A stretch of 45,288 bases of DNA. Source: Acidobacteriota bacterium. GTDB lineage: Bacteria; Acidobacteriota; Blastocatellia; RBC074. The notes beneath the pieces were generated by a model, which did not search any database, was not told where the DNA came from, and saw nothing but the letters and a program-made list of their open reading frames with translations. The position numbers were made by a program, and so were the translations under genes. Below are positions 35,178 through 44,632 of this stretch, piece after piece (the stretch's first letter is position 1; every line of letters starts with the position of its first letter). The stretch spans positions 1-45,288 of the forward strand of contig JACPYM010000062.1 of the NCBI GenBank assembly GCA_016196035.1, written 5' to 3'.

Positions 35178-38100
35178 GGTTCCTCCCGCAACTCAGGAAA
35201 TTGGTATTGCAGCTTCAACCCTGCCAGTCCGCGCGGTTCGGCGCGGTAGGTGGCCGTGCGCAACTCCTTGATGAGCTTTTTGAGCGCCAGCGCTTTTTCC
35301 GCATCGCTGGCGGTTTCGTATTCGAGCGAGTTGACCAACTCGCCGGCGGCGGCGGCGAAGGTGTGACCGAAGGCCGCCTCGCGCTCGCGCAAGAGCGAGG
35401 TCGGTTCGTTCCAATCCTGCACGCCCACCGCTTTCCCGCTCAGCCGCGGCAGCCGCAGACTGACGCCCTCGCCCACCGGCAGCGCGCGGTTCAAGCGGCT
35501 GATTTCCGTCTGGATCGCCGACGGGTCGTAGGTGTTGACCTGGCCGGGCAGCACCGTCGCGGCCAGCTTGCCCGGCGCGCCTTGCTGGCCGATGGCCGTC
35601 TTGACCGGTTCGCCCGTCAACAGGCTCACGCGGGCGGGGAAGCGCGACGAGACGCCCGGCAATTGCGTCAGGACTTTGTTGCGGGCCTCTTCGACGACGC
35701 CGGAGAGGCCGCGCCGCGTTTCGGGCCGCGTGTCGCGCGTGTAGTCGTCGGTGAAGCCGCGCGTCTGGCGCAGCAGTCCGGGCACGAACGACGCCGGCGC
35801 GTCCACCGCGATGCTGCGCGCAATGTTGCCGGTCGCCTCGACGAAGTTGCGCCCGCGTGCTTGTTCGAGGTAATGCGCCACGTTCTTGAAAACGCTCTGG
35901 TCGCCCATAACTTCCAGCACATTCGTCAGGCTGTTGCCCGCCGCCGCCGCGCCCGCCTGTGCGCCCTTCATGCCGGTGAGTTCGCCCTTGCGCTGCAACT
36001 CCATCAACGAAGCGCCGACCGATGCCCCCATTGCCCAGGGTTGCACCCAATCAATCGGGACGAGCTTATCGCCTTTCACTGGCCGTAAGTCCGGTTGCAC
36101 GCCGCGTGACAGGGCGTTGAGCGTTTCCGGCAAGCGCACCAGCGCCGACAGGTTCACCGAGAAGCCGCGCAAACCGGCACGCCCTTCTTCGGCTTTCAGC
36201 GTGTAGTCCTTTTCATCGGACGGCGCAGCGAGGATGCCCAGTGCATTGAGTGCCGCGCCCGCCCCCAACGTCTGCGCCGTGCCCACCGTCGCGCGGGAAA
36301 GGGAAAGCAACGCCTGCCGCCGGGCATACGGATCGGCGCCATGCACGGCATGCACCGCGTGACGCGCTGCTTCAAACAGACCGAGCGGGGAATACTCAAG
36401 CGCGCGTTTGGTGAGCGCGCCCGGCGTCTGGCTGTATTTCAACACGAAGTCGCCCAGTCCGAAGTTTTCGGTTCCGGTGACCGGCTTACTGAGCGAGTTG
36501 AGCGCGCTCCGAATCCGGCTGGCGGTTTCCGAGACGAAGTTGGGATCGCGGAGCGTTGCATAGTTTGCTTCGGCCATCGCGCGATCGAGCAAGGCGGCGC
36601 GCGCCTTGCCGTTGAGTGGTTGGCCGCTGCGCTGTGCCGTCTTCACCAGCGCATCAAAGGCACGTTGGTAATGGCCGGTCCAGTTGCCAGCGTCCGGAAC
36701 TTCGTTAATCCAAAACAACAGGTTGTCGAACGCCTTGCCCAGCTTGTTTGAGCGCGTACCCGGTGGCAGGTTCGGTTTGCCTGGCAAGGGCTGGCCTTGC
36801 TGGTGCGCCGCGACAGCCTGCTTCATCCCGTCCACATAGTGGCGGAAGAAGGGCACGTCCGGCGCGATGTTCGTGCGCGCCGTGCCGGTCAGCTTCGAGA
36901 AACCAGCATCGAGCGCCGAGGCCACGCCCTGAACGAGCTTTTCCTGTCCGGTGAAGACGAAGTGCTGGACGATGTTCCGCCCCACGAATTTCGGCGTGGC
37001 AAGTTGCGCCGCTGTCTGCGCGCTGCCCACCGTGTCAAAGAAACGCCCGCGCGCCCCTGGTTGTGTGGCGGCGCTGGCTGCGTTCGCAATCCCTTGCCCG
37101 ATGTCGGTGATGACCTGGCCGGACACGAAACCCGCCTCGCCGCTGCGCCGGTGCAAGGCTGGGGGATTGGTCGGTTGTGCGGAGGGCGAGTCGGGCGGCG
37201 TTTCCATCAACAGCGCATTTGGCCTTACGCCTTCCGCGCCGATCTCCGTTTGCTGTCCAAGCGCGGAGTCCGTGTCAGGGAAAAGCGCATTCAAGCGCGC
37301 GAGTTGGCCTTCGCGCCAGACATCCACCGGCGGCGCTTCGGCGGTGGGTAGCTCTGCCACTGTTGCCGCTGCTGCTGTTTGCGGGGCAACCGTTGCGCTT
37401 TCCGCCCGGAAGCTCTCAAGACTGAGCGGGTCTGCTGTTGCCGCAGTCGTCGCCCTCGTCACTGGCTCATCTGTCATCCGCATGGCCGTTTCTACTTCCG
37501 GCGACGTCTCTTCCGGCATCCAGAATCCCGCTTGCGCGCGCAAGGTGGCCTCGTATTGTGCGGCGGCTTCAGCTTGACTGAGCAATCGTTCGGCCTGGCT
37601 CTCCAAGGCAGCCAATTGCGTTGCCGCTGTTTGCCCGGCAGCAACAGCCTCACGTCCCACCGGCACAATGCCTTGACTCAAGAATTGCGCATCGCGTTCC
37701 TGCGCCAGCCGTCCCTGTTCGACGGCAGCGAGTAACGGTTGGGCTTGCGTGTGAAGCTCTGCCAACGCCTGCTGATGCTCATCAACCGTCAGGCCGAAGG
37801 CTTGGCGCACCTGTGCGTCAAGCTCCGGCGCGCTTGATTCCGTTGCAACACGTCCGGACGCACCGGCATGCTGCCGACCGGGATAAAAAGCGGCATCCAT
37901 CAGACCGCTCGTCACGATGTTTTGCAGCGCGTCCTGTCCGTCCATTCCACGCGCCAACGCTTCCGCGCCACCCACGCCTGCACCCGCCGCGCCGGTGATG
38001 GCCCGGCCTGTCAGTTGGCGGCCCAGCGCGGAACCCGGCGCAACTTTTGCAGCCGTGCCCAGCGCCAGCCGTTCGGCCATTCCGCCCGCCTTTGCGCCTA

Positions 38101-39412
38101 CGCCCGCCCACAACGCATCGAGCAGCATTTCGTCGCCCGGCGTCTCGCGCGCCACGTCCTGACCCACGGTCGAAGTGATGGCGGCCGCGACGGGCGGCAC
38201 TCCCATTGCCGTCAGCGCCACCATCGGCAACACCTGGCCCGCCGCGTTGCCACCCAGCCGCGCCGCCTGTTGCAGCCACGACGCATCCGGCGGCAAGGCA
38301 CTGACCGCCGCTTCGTCCTCTTGCAGTCCGGCTTTCCATTCGTCGAACGTTTTGCCCACGGAGCCATAGGCTTCGTCCACGCTGGCCTGACCTTCCGGCG
38401 TCAACCGCGACTTCAGCATCGTGCGCGGCAGATCGGCCAAGCCCAGCGCCGTTTGACCAACGCCCGTTTTCACGCCCTCGCCCAACCGGCGCAGCGCACC
38501 CCATTGCCCGCCGCGTTCCTGCGCTTTCTTTTGTTTGGCCTCTTGCGCCTGCCGGTTCTGCGCCGCGACTTTATCCCAGTGCTTGGGGGCTTGTTCTTCC
38601 GGGTCGGGCAAGGCCATCCCATGCACCAGGAAGTCGCGCGCTTGCTGTGGCGCCGCTTGCCAGTCTTTCAACGTCAGCCGCGGCGTCCGCGCGTTCACAG
38701 TTTGTTTGGTTGGTGGCGTGGATGGTTGAGAAACGGGCGTGTCTGGCGTTTGGCCAAAGAGCGGCGTTGACTGTTGGTAATCAAACAGCCGCTCCAACCC
38801 TGCCACCACTGGCTGGTTTTGGCGCACTGGCCCACGGCGTGATTCACGGCGCAAGAGTGGTGCAGCTTGAGCGGGCTTCGTCAACTGGTTGGCCCCTTCT
38901 GCGCGGAAGGCGTCGAACGAAAGCGGATCATCATCCCCCTGGCCGATGTGGGAGAGCACGCGCTGCGCATGGTCGCCGGTGTAGATGTCTGCGGCTTTGT
39001 CGTAAAACTCCGCTGAGCGGGGCAGGCGCTCCTTGCTTTTGAAGTACGGCAGCACCTTGCCTTCGCCCGCGTGATAGGCCGCCGCCGTGTAATAACTGTC
39101 GCCGCCGAACAGTTCATCCAGATGCTTGGTATAGCGCACGCCCGCGCGCACCTTGCCTTCGAGCGTTTCCCATTCGGCAGGGGAGACGTAGCGCAGGCCT
39201 GTCTCTGGAACCACCTGCAACGGCCCGTGGGCATTGGCTCCGGATGTCTGCGTGCCCAGCTTGCCGCCTTCTTGCTGGCTCATGCCGCGCAAGGTGCGTC
39301 TGGCACTGGGTGACAGGCCTTCTTCGTCGGCGATCCTGTCAATCAGCGGTTGCGCGGGTGTCTTCTGCATCTCCCGCCGGAAAGAATTCAAATCGTATTG
39401 GTCTTGCGGCAT
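35174..39412 (-). CDS. Large virion-type protein with lytic transglycosylase domain
   Basis: A 1413-aa protein starting at the ATG at 39412, with AGGAGG just upstream; the frame extends to 39493 into the neighbour, which is unlikely to be used. Residues about 36-125 form an SLT-type lytic transglycosylase with E48 (SQQEGG), GPLQVVPETG and AAYHAGEGKV. In phages such domains open peptidoglycan during DNA entry. A long Ala/Gln-rich helical middle includes a hydrophobic stretch near 400-500 (GQVLPMVALTAMGVPPVAAAI) that could cross a membrane. The C-terminal third (PGLLRQTRGFTDDY, QLPGVSSRFPARVSLLTGEPV) resembles the end of large phage polyvalent or internal virion proteins. A short S-F-R-x-E type motif recurs three times. 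Likely an ejected internal protein, similar in role to T7 gp16. Confidence 0.85.
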   Translation of the reverse strand: MPQDQYDLNSFRREMQKTPAQPLIDRIADEEGLSPSARRTLRGMSQQEGGKLGTQTSGANAHGPLQVVPETGLRYVSPAEWETLEGKVRAGVRYTKHLDELFGGDSYYTAAAYHAGEGKVLPYFKSKERLPRSAEFYDKAADIYTGDHAQRVLSHIGQGDDDPLSFDAFRAEGANQLTKPAQAAPLLRRESRRGPVRQNQPVVAGLERLFDYQQSTPLFGQTPDTPVSQPSTPPTKQTVNARTPRLTLKDWQAAPQQARDFLVHGMALPDPEEQAPKHWDKVAAQNRQAQEAKQKKAQERGGQWGALRRLGEGVKTGVGQTALGLADLPRTMLKSRLTPEGQASVDEAYGSVGKTFDEWKAGLQEDEAAVSALPPDASWLQQAARLGGNAAGQVLPMVALTAMGVPPVAAAITSTVGQDVARETPGDEMLLDALWAGVGAKAGGMAERLALGTAAKVAPGSALGRQLTGRAITGAAGAGVGGAEALARGMDGQDALQNIVTSGLMDAAFYPGRQHAGASGRVATESSAPELDAQVRQAFGLTVDEHQQALAELHTQAQPLLAAVEQGRLAQERDAQFLSQGIVPVGREAVAAGQTAATQLAALESQAERLLSQAEAAAQYEATLRAQAGFWMPEETSPEVETAMRMTDEPVTRATTAATADPLSLESFRAESATVAPQTAAAATVAELPTAEAPPVDVWREGQLARLNALFPDTDSALGQQTEIGAEGVRPNALLMETPPDSPSAQPTNPPALHRRSGEAGFVSGQVITDIGQGIANAASAATQPGARGRFFDTVGSAQTAAQLATPKFVGRNIVQHFVFTGQEKLVQGVASALDAGFSKLTGTARTNIAPDVPFFRHYVDGMKQAVAAHQQGQPLPGKPNLPPGTRSNKLGKAFDNLLFWINEVPDAGNWTGHYQRAFDALVKTAQRSGQPLNGKARAALLDRAMAEANYATLRDPNFVSETASRIRSALNSLSKPVTGTENFGLGDFVLKYSQTPGALTKRALEYSPLGLFEAARHAVHAVHGADPYARRQALLSLSRATVGTAQTLGAGAALNALGILAAPSDEKDYTLKAEEGRAGLRGFSVNLSALVRLPETLNALSRGVQPDLRPVKGDKLVPIDWVQPWAMGASVGASLMELQRKGELTGMKGAQAGAAAAGNSLTNVLEVMGDQSVFKNVAHYLEQARGRNFVEATGNIARSIAVDAPASFVPGLLRQTRGFTDDYTRDTRPETRRGLSGVVEEARNKVLTQLPGVSSRFPARVSLLTGEPVKTAIGQQGAPGKLAATVLPGQVNTYDPSAIQTEISRLNRALPVGEGVSLRLPRLSGKAVGVQDWNEPTSLLREREAAFGHTFAAAAGELVNSLEYETASDAEKALALKKLIKELRTATYRAEPRGLAGLKLQYQFPELREEP

Positions 39413-39423
39413 CGCCCCTCCTG

Positions 39424-41232
39424 TTACCTTGGCTGATAGGAATTCAACCGTTGCTGTATCTCGGCTGCGCTCAACCCCTTGCCACGCAACCATTCCGCAT
39501 AGCGGTTTAGTTCGTCGGTATTTGGCGGCGCGGCAACACCACTGCTGTTACGCTTGTTCAATGAGCGTTGCGCCGCCGGTGCGGCCAGCTTCTGGCGTTC
39601 GCGCTCAATGGCGGCGTTGTAGATTTTCTGCGCGGCTGCAATTTCGGCGGATGTGGCTTTGGTCAGCAACTCTTGCTCGCGTCCGGTCGCGGGATCGCGC
39701 ACGACTTTCGTTTTACGCCCGGTCTGCACCATTTCCAGCACGCCCGGCGGTAAGCTGCCCTCAATGGCGGTGCGGCGTTCCAACAGAACATCCTCAATGT
39801 TGCTGCTAGGCGCGCCTGACACGGGCGCGCCGTTGCGATTGTCAAGATACCGCCGCGCTGCTTTCTGCTGCGCCACGGCGCGCGTTTCGACCAGCATGCG
39901 CTTCCGTTCTTTCTCAATCGCGTCCTCGCGCAATTTTTTCGCGGCGGCGATCTCCTGTGGTGTCGCGGCCACGTCCACCGTCACTGGCTTGCCCGTCGCC
40001 GGATCACGCACGGCCTTCGACTTTTTACCCGTCTGCAAAAGTTGCAACGTGCCCGGCGGCAGGTTGGCTTCGATGGCGGGGGGGCGTTCGCGCAAACCGT
40101 TCTCGACGATGGCTTCAACGCTGCCGTCTTCCGCGAGCTGCTCCATCTCCGCGTCGGTCTTCGTGTACGCGGGCAGCTTCGGCCCGCCTGGCTGACCTAC
40201 GCGCGGCGCGGCGGCAGGCTTCGGCGTCACCGGGTTCGCGGCAATGGGCTGGGTGCCCAGGAAGCGCTTCCCACCGCTCGGCAGGGTGTATGGGAGATCA
40301 ACTTGGCGGTACTCCAACGTCCCATCCAGCTTCGTGCGGTAAAAGACACCGCTTTGCGGATTGAATTGAAAGCGCGTCAACGGGTCGGGCTTCTGGGCGG
40401 GTTCGCGTAACGCCTTCAGCGCCGTGGCCGCGTGCGTCAAACTGCCGAATTGCTCCAACGCCTCACGCCGCGCTTGGGCGTCCTGTTGGCTGGCGGCCTG
40501 CTCGCGTTGCAAAGCTTCCGGATACTCAGTAGTCAGCCACCTTTGTTTATGCGGCCCATCCCGATTGACCGCGCCCGCCAGCGCGCCACCCAACGCGCCT
40601 TCCACCTTGCCCGTTTGCAGAAACCCTTGCCCCGCGCCCTCGAGGGCCCCCAGTAAGCGGTTTTTGAGGCCGGTCTTTTGCGAACGTTCGAGCGGCTGAT
40701 AGACCGGCAATTGCGCTGCCCGCCGGGGCGTTCGCACCAGGCGTTCAGCTTCGTCGGCGAGGACGCGGCGCAACTGTTCGACCGGCCCGTCATTGTCAGG
40801 CGCAGCTTCAGCAGCCACTGGCGCGGATTTGTACATCTCCAACGCCTGGTTGCGCGCCTGTAGGTCTTCGTTCGCACCTTCTCCCTCAAGATTGCGCCGG
40901 AGCAACTCGCCCATCTTCATAGGGGCGGGCGGCTCCGCTGGCGGCGCGTCATCGTGCGCGCGCAGAGACCCCCAAAGCGCCTGATTGCGCAGTTCAGCGC
41001 CGGGGTCTTGCGCCTCGACGCTACGCCGGAGCAACGTTCCCGTGGTTGGCGGCGGTGCTGTCGGTGACGGCGTGCCGGTGACGGGGTTCGGTAAGGTACG
41101 CTCGACGGCACGGCGTACCAGCGCAGGCGTTGAGTTGTCGGCAGCGACCAAGGCGGACTGTTCCTGCTCGCCCGGCAACCAGCGCGTTGGACGCGCGCGG
41201 CGCATCAGCATCTGACCAGAAATGACAGGCAT
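39424..41232 (-). CDS. Repeat-containing phage structural-type protein
   Basis: A 602-aa, Ala/Gln/Arg-rich protein 11 bp upstream of the 1413-aa gene. The N-terminal third has four copies of an L-x-R-R-x-V/L-E-like motif (LVRRAVER, LLRRSVEA, LLRRNLEG, QLRRVLAD). A Gly/Ala-rich hydrophobic region lies near 200-225. Near 385-540 two about 75-residue repeats share A-I-E-x-x-L-P-P-G, L-x-x-x-Q-T-G-x-K-x-K, RDPATG and E-I-A-A-A, A-I-E-x-E-R. No enzyme motif is seen. Position and composition suggest a second internal virion or tail protein working with the transglycosylase. Confidence 0.75.
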   Translation of the reverse strand: MPVISGQMLMRRARPTRWLPGEQEQSALVAADNSTPALVRRAVERTLPNPVTGTPSPTAPPPTTGTLLRRSVEAQDPGAELRNQALWGSLRAHDDAPPAEPPAPMKMGELLRRNLEGEGANEDLQARNQALEMYKSAPVAAEAAPDNDGPVEQLRRVLADEAERLVRTPRRAAQLPVYQPLERSQKTGLKNRLLGALEGAGQGFLQTGKVEGALGGALAGAVNRDGPHKQRWLTTEYPEALQREQAASQQDAQARREALEQFGSLTHAATALKALREPAQKPDPLTRFQFNPQSGVFYRTKLDGTLEYRQVDLPYTLPSGGKRFLGTQPIAANPVTPKPAAAPRVGQPGGPKLPAYTKTDAEMEQLAEDGSVEAIVENGLRERPPAIEANLPPGTLQLLQTGKKSKAVRDPATGKPVTVDVAATPQEIAAAKKLREDAIEKERKRMLVETRAVAQQKAARRYLDNRNGAPVSGAPSSNIEDVLLERRTAIEGSLPPGVLEMVQTGRKTKVVRDPATGREQELLTKATSAEIAAAQKIYNAAIERERQKLAAPAAQRSLNKRNSSGVAAPPNTDELNRYAEWLRGKGLSAAEIQQRLNSYQPR

Positions 41233-41250
41233 ATAGATTCCAACTTGTCA

Positions 41251-41287
41251 GGCAACGCGAGGAAGGAAGGCAACCGCGAGGAAGGAA
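41251..41287. repeat. 18/19-bp tandem repeat upstream of the 602-aa gene
   Basis: GGCAACGCGAGGAAGGAA (41251-41268) and the copy with one extra C (41269-41287). They lie 19 bp upstream of the start, in the 137-bp gap that may hold a promoter. Confidence 0.75.
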
Positions 41288-41369
41288 GACTGGCGAGATT
41301 ATACGTGATGACCCGCCAGCCAAAGAACGAAAGTTTCGGCAGCCCGGGCTTGCCGATCAACCACATAGG

Positions 41370-41651
41370 CTACCGCCCGGTGTGGCGCAAGAAGTCCAGG
41401 ATGTTATAGGCCAGACTCACGCGCTGGCGAATCGTGGCGCGCGCCGGTTCGCTGATCGTCTCGCGCGCGCCGGAGACGCGCCGCTCGATCTCACCTTGCA
41501 ACTCCGCTTCATTGATCACAAAACCGTGTTCCTGCGCATAGGCGTTCACGAAATCAAAAAAACGCCCTTCGTCCGCTGCGTGCCCTTTGTACCAGGTTTC
41601 GATCCCCAGCCAATAAGCGAGCGCCGCATCCGTTTGTGGTTGTAACTGCAT
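41370..41651 (-). CDS. Small unknown phage protein
   Basis: A 93-aa protein following the large terminase gene. Its ribosome-binding site (TAAGGAGG) overlaps the terminase stop codon, so the two are translationally coupled. The sequence (LAYWLGIETWYKGHAADEGRFFDFVNAYAQEHGFVINEAEL) is acidic and helical, with no known domain. Its place suggests an accessory packaging or head-related protein, without further evidence. Confidence 0.7.
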   Translation of the reverse strand: MQLQPQTDAALAYWLGIETWYKGHAADEGRFFDFVNAYAQEHGFVINEAELQGEIERRVSGARETISEPARATIRQRVSLAYNILDFLRHTGR

Positions 41652-41663
41652 AAAATGACCTCC

Positions 41664-42533
41664 TTAGTCATCATCATCGTCGTCAATCCGGTACCAATCC
41701 GGGCTGACTTCATGGTGGATTGAATGGCGGCGCGCATCGCGCACCGTCGAGAAATTGTTGCCGCGTCGAGCCAGGCGGCCCGCCACGCCCCAGTTCGGCC
41801 CGCCTGCTTCGGACTCTTCGGACTGGGCCTGCTCCACTGCGGCACGATAGCCGTAGTAAGCATTCGCGCCGTGTTGCTGGATCGTCTTTGGCAGGTTTTC
41901 GCGCTGGAAATGCGCCGGGAGCTTGGCCTCCAGGCGCTGCGCTTCAGAGAGTTCACGCGCAGCCGGAAAAAACTGCGCCGCCAAGGCCCGCGCGCAGTCA
42001 AACGCATCATCGAGCTTTTTGAAATGGCGTCGTGCCCGCACCGGTTTGCCCATTTCGGACTGTGGAATATGAATCGCCGGAAACTCGCGCCGTAACCGCG
42101 CAAAGCCATCGCTGTCGAGCGCCGGTTTCGATTTCCAACCGGTCTGTTGCCCGTCCACCACGTCAGGAACCAAACCGCCTTGATTGTCAGCCACCACCAC
42201 AAAGAGCTTCGGGCAGCCCACTGGCGCGCCTTCCTTGTCCTTCAACCACGGGCGAAACAGATGCGGCAGCTGCTTGTCCGGCTCCAGGTACGCCTGCAAT
42301 TGAGGGTAGCCTTGCGTATACCCCTGCACGGTGTCCCAGGGTTCAAACGGGATGCCGTAATCGCGTTCGTACAGCAGCCGTTCCGCGTTGCCTTCGTGCG
42401 AGATGAGCGACAGCACCAGCGAGCGCCATTCGTTCGCGGGATCCATCGCCGCTTTGATCAATGGCGCCACGATGCCCGGATGCGCGCCTTCGCCCAGATA
42501 CAGTTCCCGATAGAGAAAAACATAACCTGGCGC
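41664..42533 (-). pseudogene. terL: Large terminase subunit, C-terminal part (after frameshift)
   Basis: The frame from 42533 to the TAA at 41664-41666 encodes about 289 aa that continue the terminase after a 1-nt shift. It starts APGYVFLYRELYLGEG, matching nuclease-domain sequence, and holds the strand KLFVVVADNQGG and the helix LDDAFDCARALAAQF, both with acidic residues expected in the RNase-H-like nuclease that cuts concatemers. The tail ends in six Asp residues. No good separate start or ribosome-binding site exists at its beginning, so alone it is probably not made. Confidence 0.85.
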
Positions 42534-43887
42534 GCGAATCCTCCGCTGCCGTCGTGCCCCACAAAATGACCGCCGGATGTTCCTGCGTCGTGCCCACGTC
42601 GTGCGCCATGCCCCGGCTCCAACGCGGCGGAATGCACGGGCGGCCCTGTTCATCGCGCGCCTTTTCGCCATAGAAATCGGCAAACTCCGACCACGTGATG
42701 ACGTGCAAATTCTCGTTCCACATCGGCAGCAACCGCCCGGCTTGCGAACCTTCGTAATCCAAGTCAATTTCCTGCGCGATCTCCGCCGCCGACATCTCCA
42801 TCGTCTGGCCCTTGTACCAGCGTTCGTCTTTCCACGGATGCCGCCGCCAGTTAAGGCTCAATGCTTCCACTTCGGAGTTAAAACGTAGCTTAGCCTGTTT
42901 GGTCAACTTACCTTTGGGCGTCGAGATGGAAATTTTGCAGGGCGTGGATTGGCTTGAGGCCGTCCATTGTGGAAAGCCGCCGTGTGGCCAGGCCGCATGT
43001 TCATCCAGCACGGCCACCGTGTAGCGGCCCTGCCGTCCGAAGTCCGGCGTCGGGGCTTCACCGGTCAACAAACAATCCAATTCTGGGTTGACGATGTTCA
43101 TATAGCCCGTGTGGCTACGGTAGTCGAAGCCCGCCGGCAGCATCCAGCCCGGTAGCAACCGCAATTGGAAGCGCACCTTTTCCAGCAACGCATCGGAATT
43201 TTTCTTGTCGTCTACGAGGTCTTCGACGCGCGAACCGAAGAGCGCCTTGAACCCCGGGTAGAAGCGCCAATGCTTCACCGCCCAATCCACCGCCACCCAG
43301 CTCGCGCCCATGTCGCGGCTTTTGTCGAGCAAGCCCGATTTACGTTCGAGAAAAACCAGCCGATCCAGCCAGGCGATGGCTCCCTCCTGAAACTCGAACG
43401 GCTCGAACGGCGTGACGGCCAGCGGCGCGACCGGGCGCGGGTCTTGCGACCAGGCCCAATACTTGAACCAGTGCAGCGTCCCGTTCACACCGTCGGCGCA
43501 ACGTGCCAGTTCCGCCTGGCGCGCGGCCTTGCTCTTCAACACGCGCAGATGCGCCAACCGCATTTCCGCGCAAGTGGCGGCTCGTTCAACCTGCAAGGGA
43601 ATCACATCGGCCAGGTACAGCAGATAATCGCGCTCAACCGCCTTTTCTTTCGTCGCCGCCAGGTCGCGCAACTCCGCGCACTTTTGCGGCACCAGCACCC
43701 GCGCCGCCAGGCACTCTTCCAGCGCCGCCCGCAAGCGCGCGTCATTCGCTTGGCGCGGGTCTTTTTCCGCCTTTTGCGGGTCGCGCACCTGCCGCAACGC
43801 CTCAAGCGCGGGCGCGATCAGCGTCGAGCCGGATCGCGCCCCAGCGTTGTTCGACAGCGGTAAGAAGTTGAGTTGCAGTGTCTTCAT
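42343..43887 (-). CDS. terL: Large terminase subunit, N-terminal part (frameshifted)
   Basis: The ATPase motor of phage DNA packaging. The frame from 43887 encodes the ATPase domain: a Walker A-like DKSRDMGASWVAVDWA, a Walker B in YTVAVLDEHAAWP, and the coupling motif SISTPKG. It continues into the nuclease domain (GMAHDVGTTQEHPAVILWG, first nuclease Asp) and then leaves the homologous frame at about 42534 in a CGCGCG tract; the rest to 42343 is out of frame. The intact protein would be about 740 aa. The frame loss could be a real mutation, a sequencing error or, less likely, programmed shifting. The start overlaps the small terminase gene by 86 bp. Confidence 0.9.
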   Translation of the reverse strand: MKTLQLNFLPLSNNAGARSGSTLIAPALEALRQVRDPQKAEKDPRQANDARLRAALEECLAARVLVPQKCAELRDLAATKEKAVERDYLLYLADVIPLQVERAATCAEMRLAHLRVLKSKAARQAELARCADGVNGTLHWFKYWAWSQDPRPVAPLAVTPFEPFEFQEGAIAWLDRLVFLERKSGLLDKSRDMGASWVAVDWAVKHWRFYPGFKALFGSRVEDLVDDKKNSDALLEKVRFQLRLLPGWMLPAGFDYRSHTGYMNIVNPELDCLLTGEAPTPDFGRQGRYTVAVLDEHAAWPHGGFPQWTASSQSTPCKISISTPKGKLTKQAKLRFNSEVEALSLNWRRHPWKDERWYKGQTMEMSAAEIAQEIDLDYEGSQAGRLLPMWNENLHVITWSEFADFYGEKARDEQGRPCIPPRWSRGMAHDVGTTQEHPAVILWGTTAAEDSRARLCFSLSGTVSGRRRASGHRGAIDQSGDGSRERMALAGAVAHLARRQRGTAAVRTRLRHPV

Positions 43888-44551
43888 CCAATTCAGCCTC
43901 GCGCACCGCCCGCAACAGATCTTCGCCCATTGCCCACATCACGCGGTTGAGTGTCGCCAGCGAAATGGAGCTGGCCGCTTTCTGTTTGTGGATGCGTCCG
44001 ACCATCGCGCCAACGCGCTCCACCAGTACCGTCACCGTGCTGAAGTCAGGCAACTGGCGTGGCTTCGGCGGGGTTTCCTTGGCGCTGAACGATTCGTGCC
44101 AGGCCAGCAACGCCCCGTCCGGCCCATAGATCGCGTCCCAGCGTTCGATGAGGTCTTCCAGGAAGGCGCGCAACAAGGCGACTTCCGGTTCCAGGTTGAG
44201 CGGCTCAGGATCATCCGCAAATTTTGCAATCCGATCGCGCAAACTCGCGCGCTGGATCGCCGAATAGCGCCCGTGCTTGATCGGCGTCGCCCCACCGTGC
44301 AAATAACATTTCCCTTCCCCCGGATGGTCGGTGCGCCAACCTGCTGGTTGCGCGCACGTCCTGCCGCCGCTTTTGGTCTTTGCTCCGCAGCGCCCTTCAG
44401 CATGAGGTTCCGCGCTTTTGCGCGCAGCATGAGGTTCCACGCGCTGCGCCTTTTTTGTGACCTGTTTTTTCACTGCTGGTTTTGCCATCGCTTGGTACTT
44501 GCCCCGTCTTTTTGCGTTTAACGGCCCGTGGTGGCGCCGGATATTCGACAT
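43802..44551 (-). CDS. Small terminase-like protein (HGGATP/KHGRYS type)
   Basis: A protein of 249 aa from the ATG at 44551, or 228 aa from the ATG at 44488 (MAKPAVKK). The conserved block C-G-A-K-T-K-S-G-G-R-T-C, then GEGKCYLHGGATPIKHGRYS, is what I know from phage small-terminase-like proteins found just before large terminase genes. The N-terminus is Lys-rich and the C-terminal half helical. It would recognise the packaging site and hand DNA to the large subunit. It overlaps the large terminase gene by 86 bp, an unusually long overlap. Confidence 0.8.
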   Translation of the reverse strand: MSNIRRHHGPLNAKRRGKYQAMAKPAVKKQVTKKAQRVEPHAARKSAEPHAEGRCGAKTKSGGRTCAQPAGWRTDHPGEGKCYLHGGATPIKHGRYSAIQRASLRDRIAKFADDPEPLNLEPEVALLRAFLEDLIERWDAIYGPDGALLAWHESFSAKETPPKPRQLPDFSTVTVLVERVGAMVGRIHKQKAASSISLATLNRVMWAMGEDLLRAVREAELDEDTATQLLTAVEQRWGAIRLDADRARA

Positions 44552-44632
44552 GGCCAACGCCGCGCGCCGCTGTCGAAACGCACCAGGCAGACGGTAAAGC
44601 AGGAAGCTGTGCCGCCCTTCCTGCCGCCCGCT

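Noticed and set aside
34922-36088. Rightward 388-aa open frame
   Set aside because: Antisense to the nuclease and 1413-aa genes; Arg/Ala-rich shadow.
42534-42767. Upstream part of the second terminase frame
   Set aside because: Out-of-frame shadow of the ATPase/nuclease region; homology begins only at 42533.
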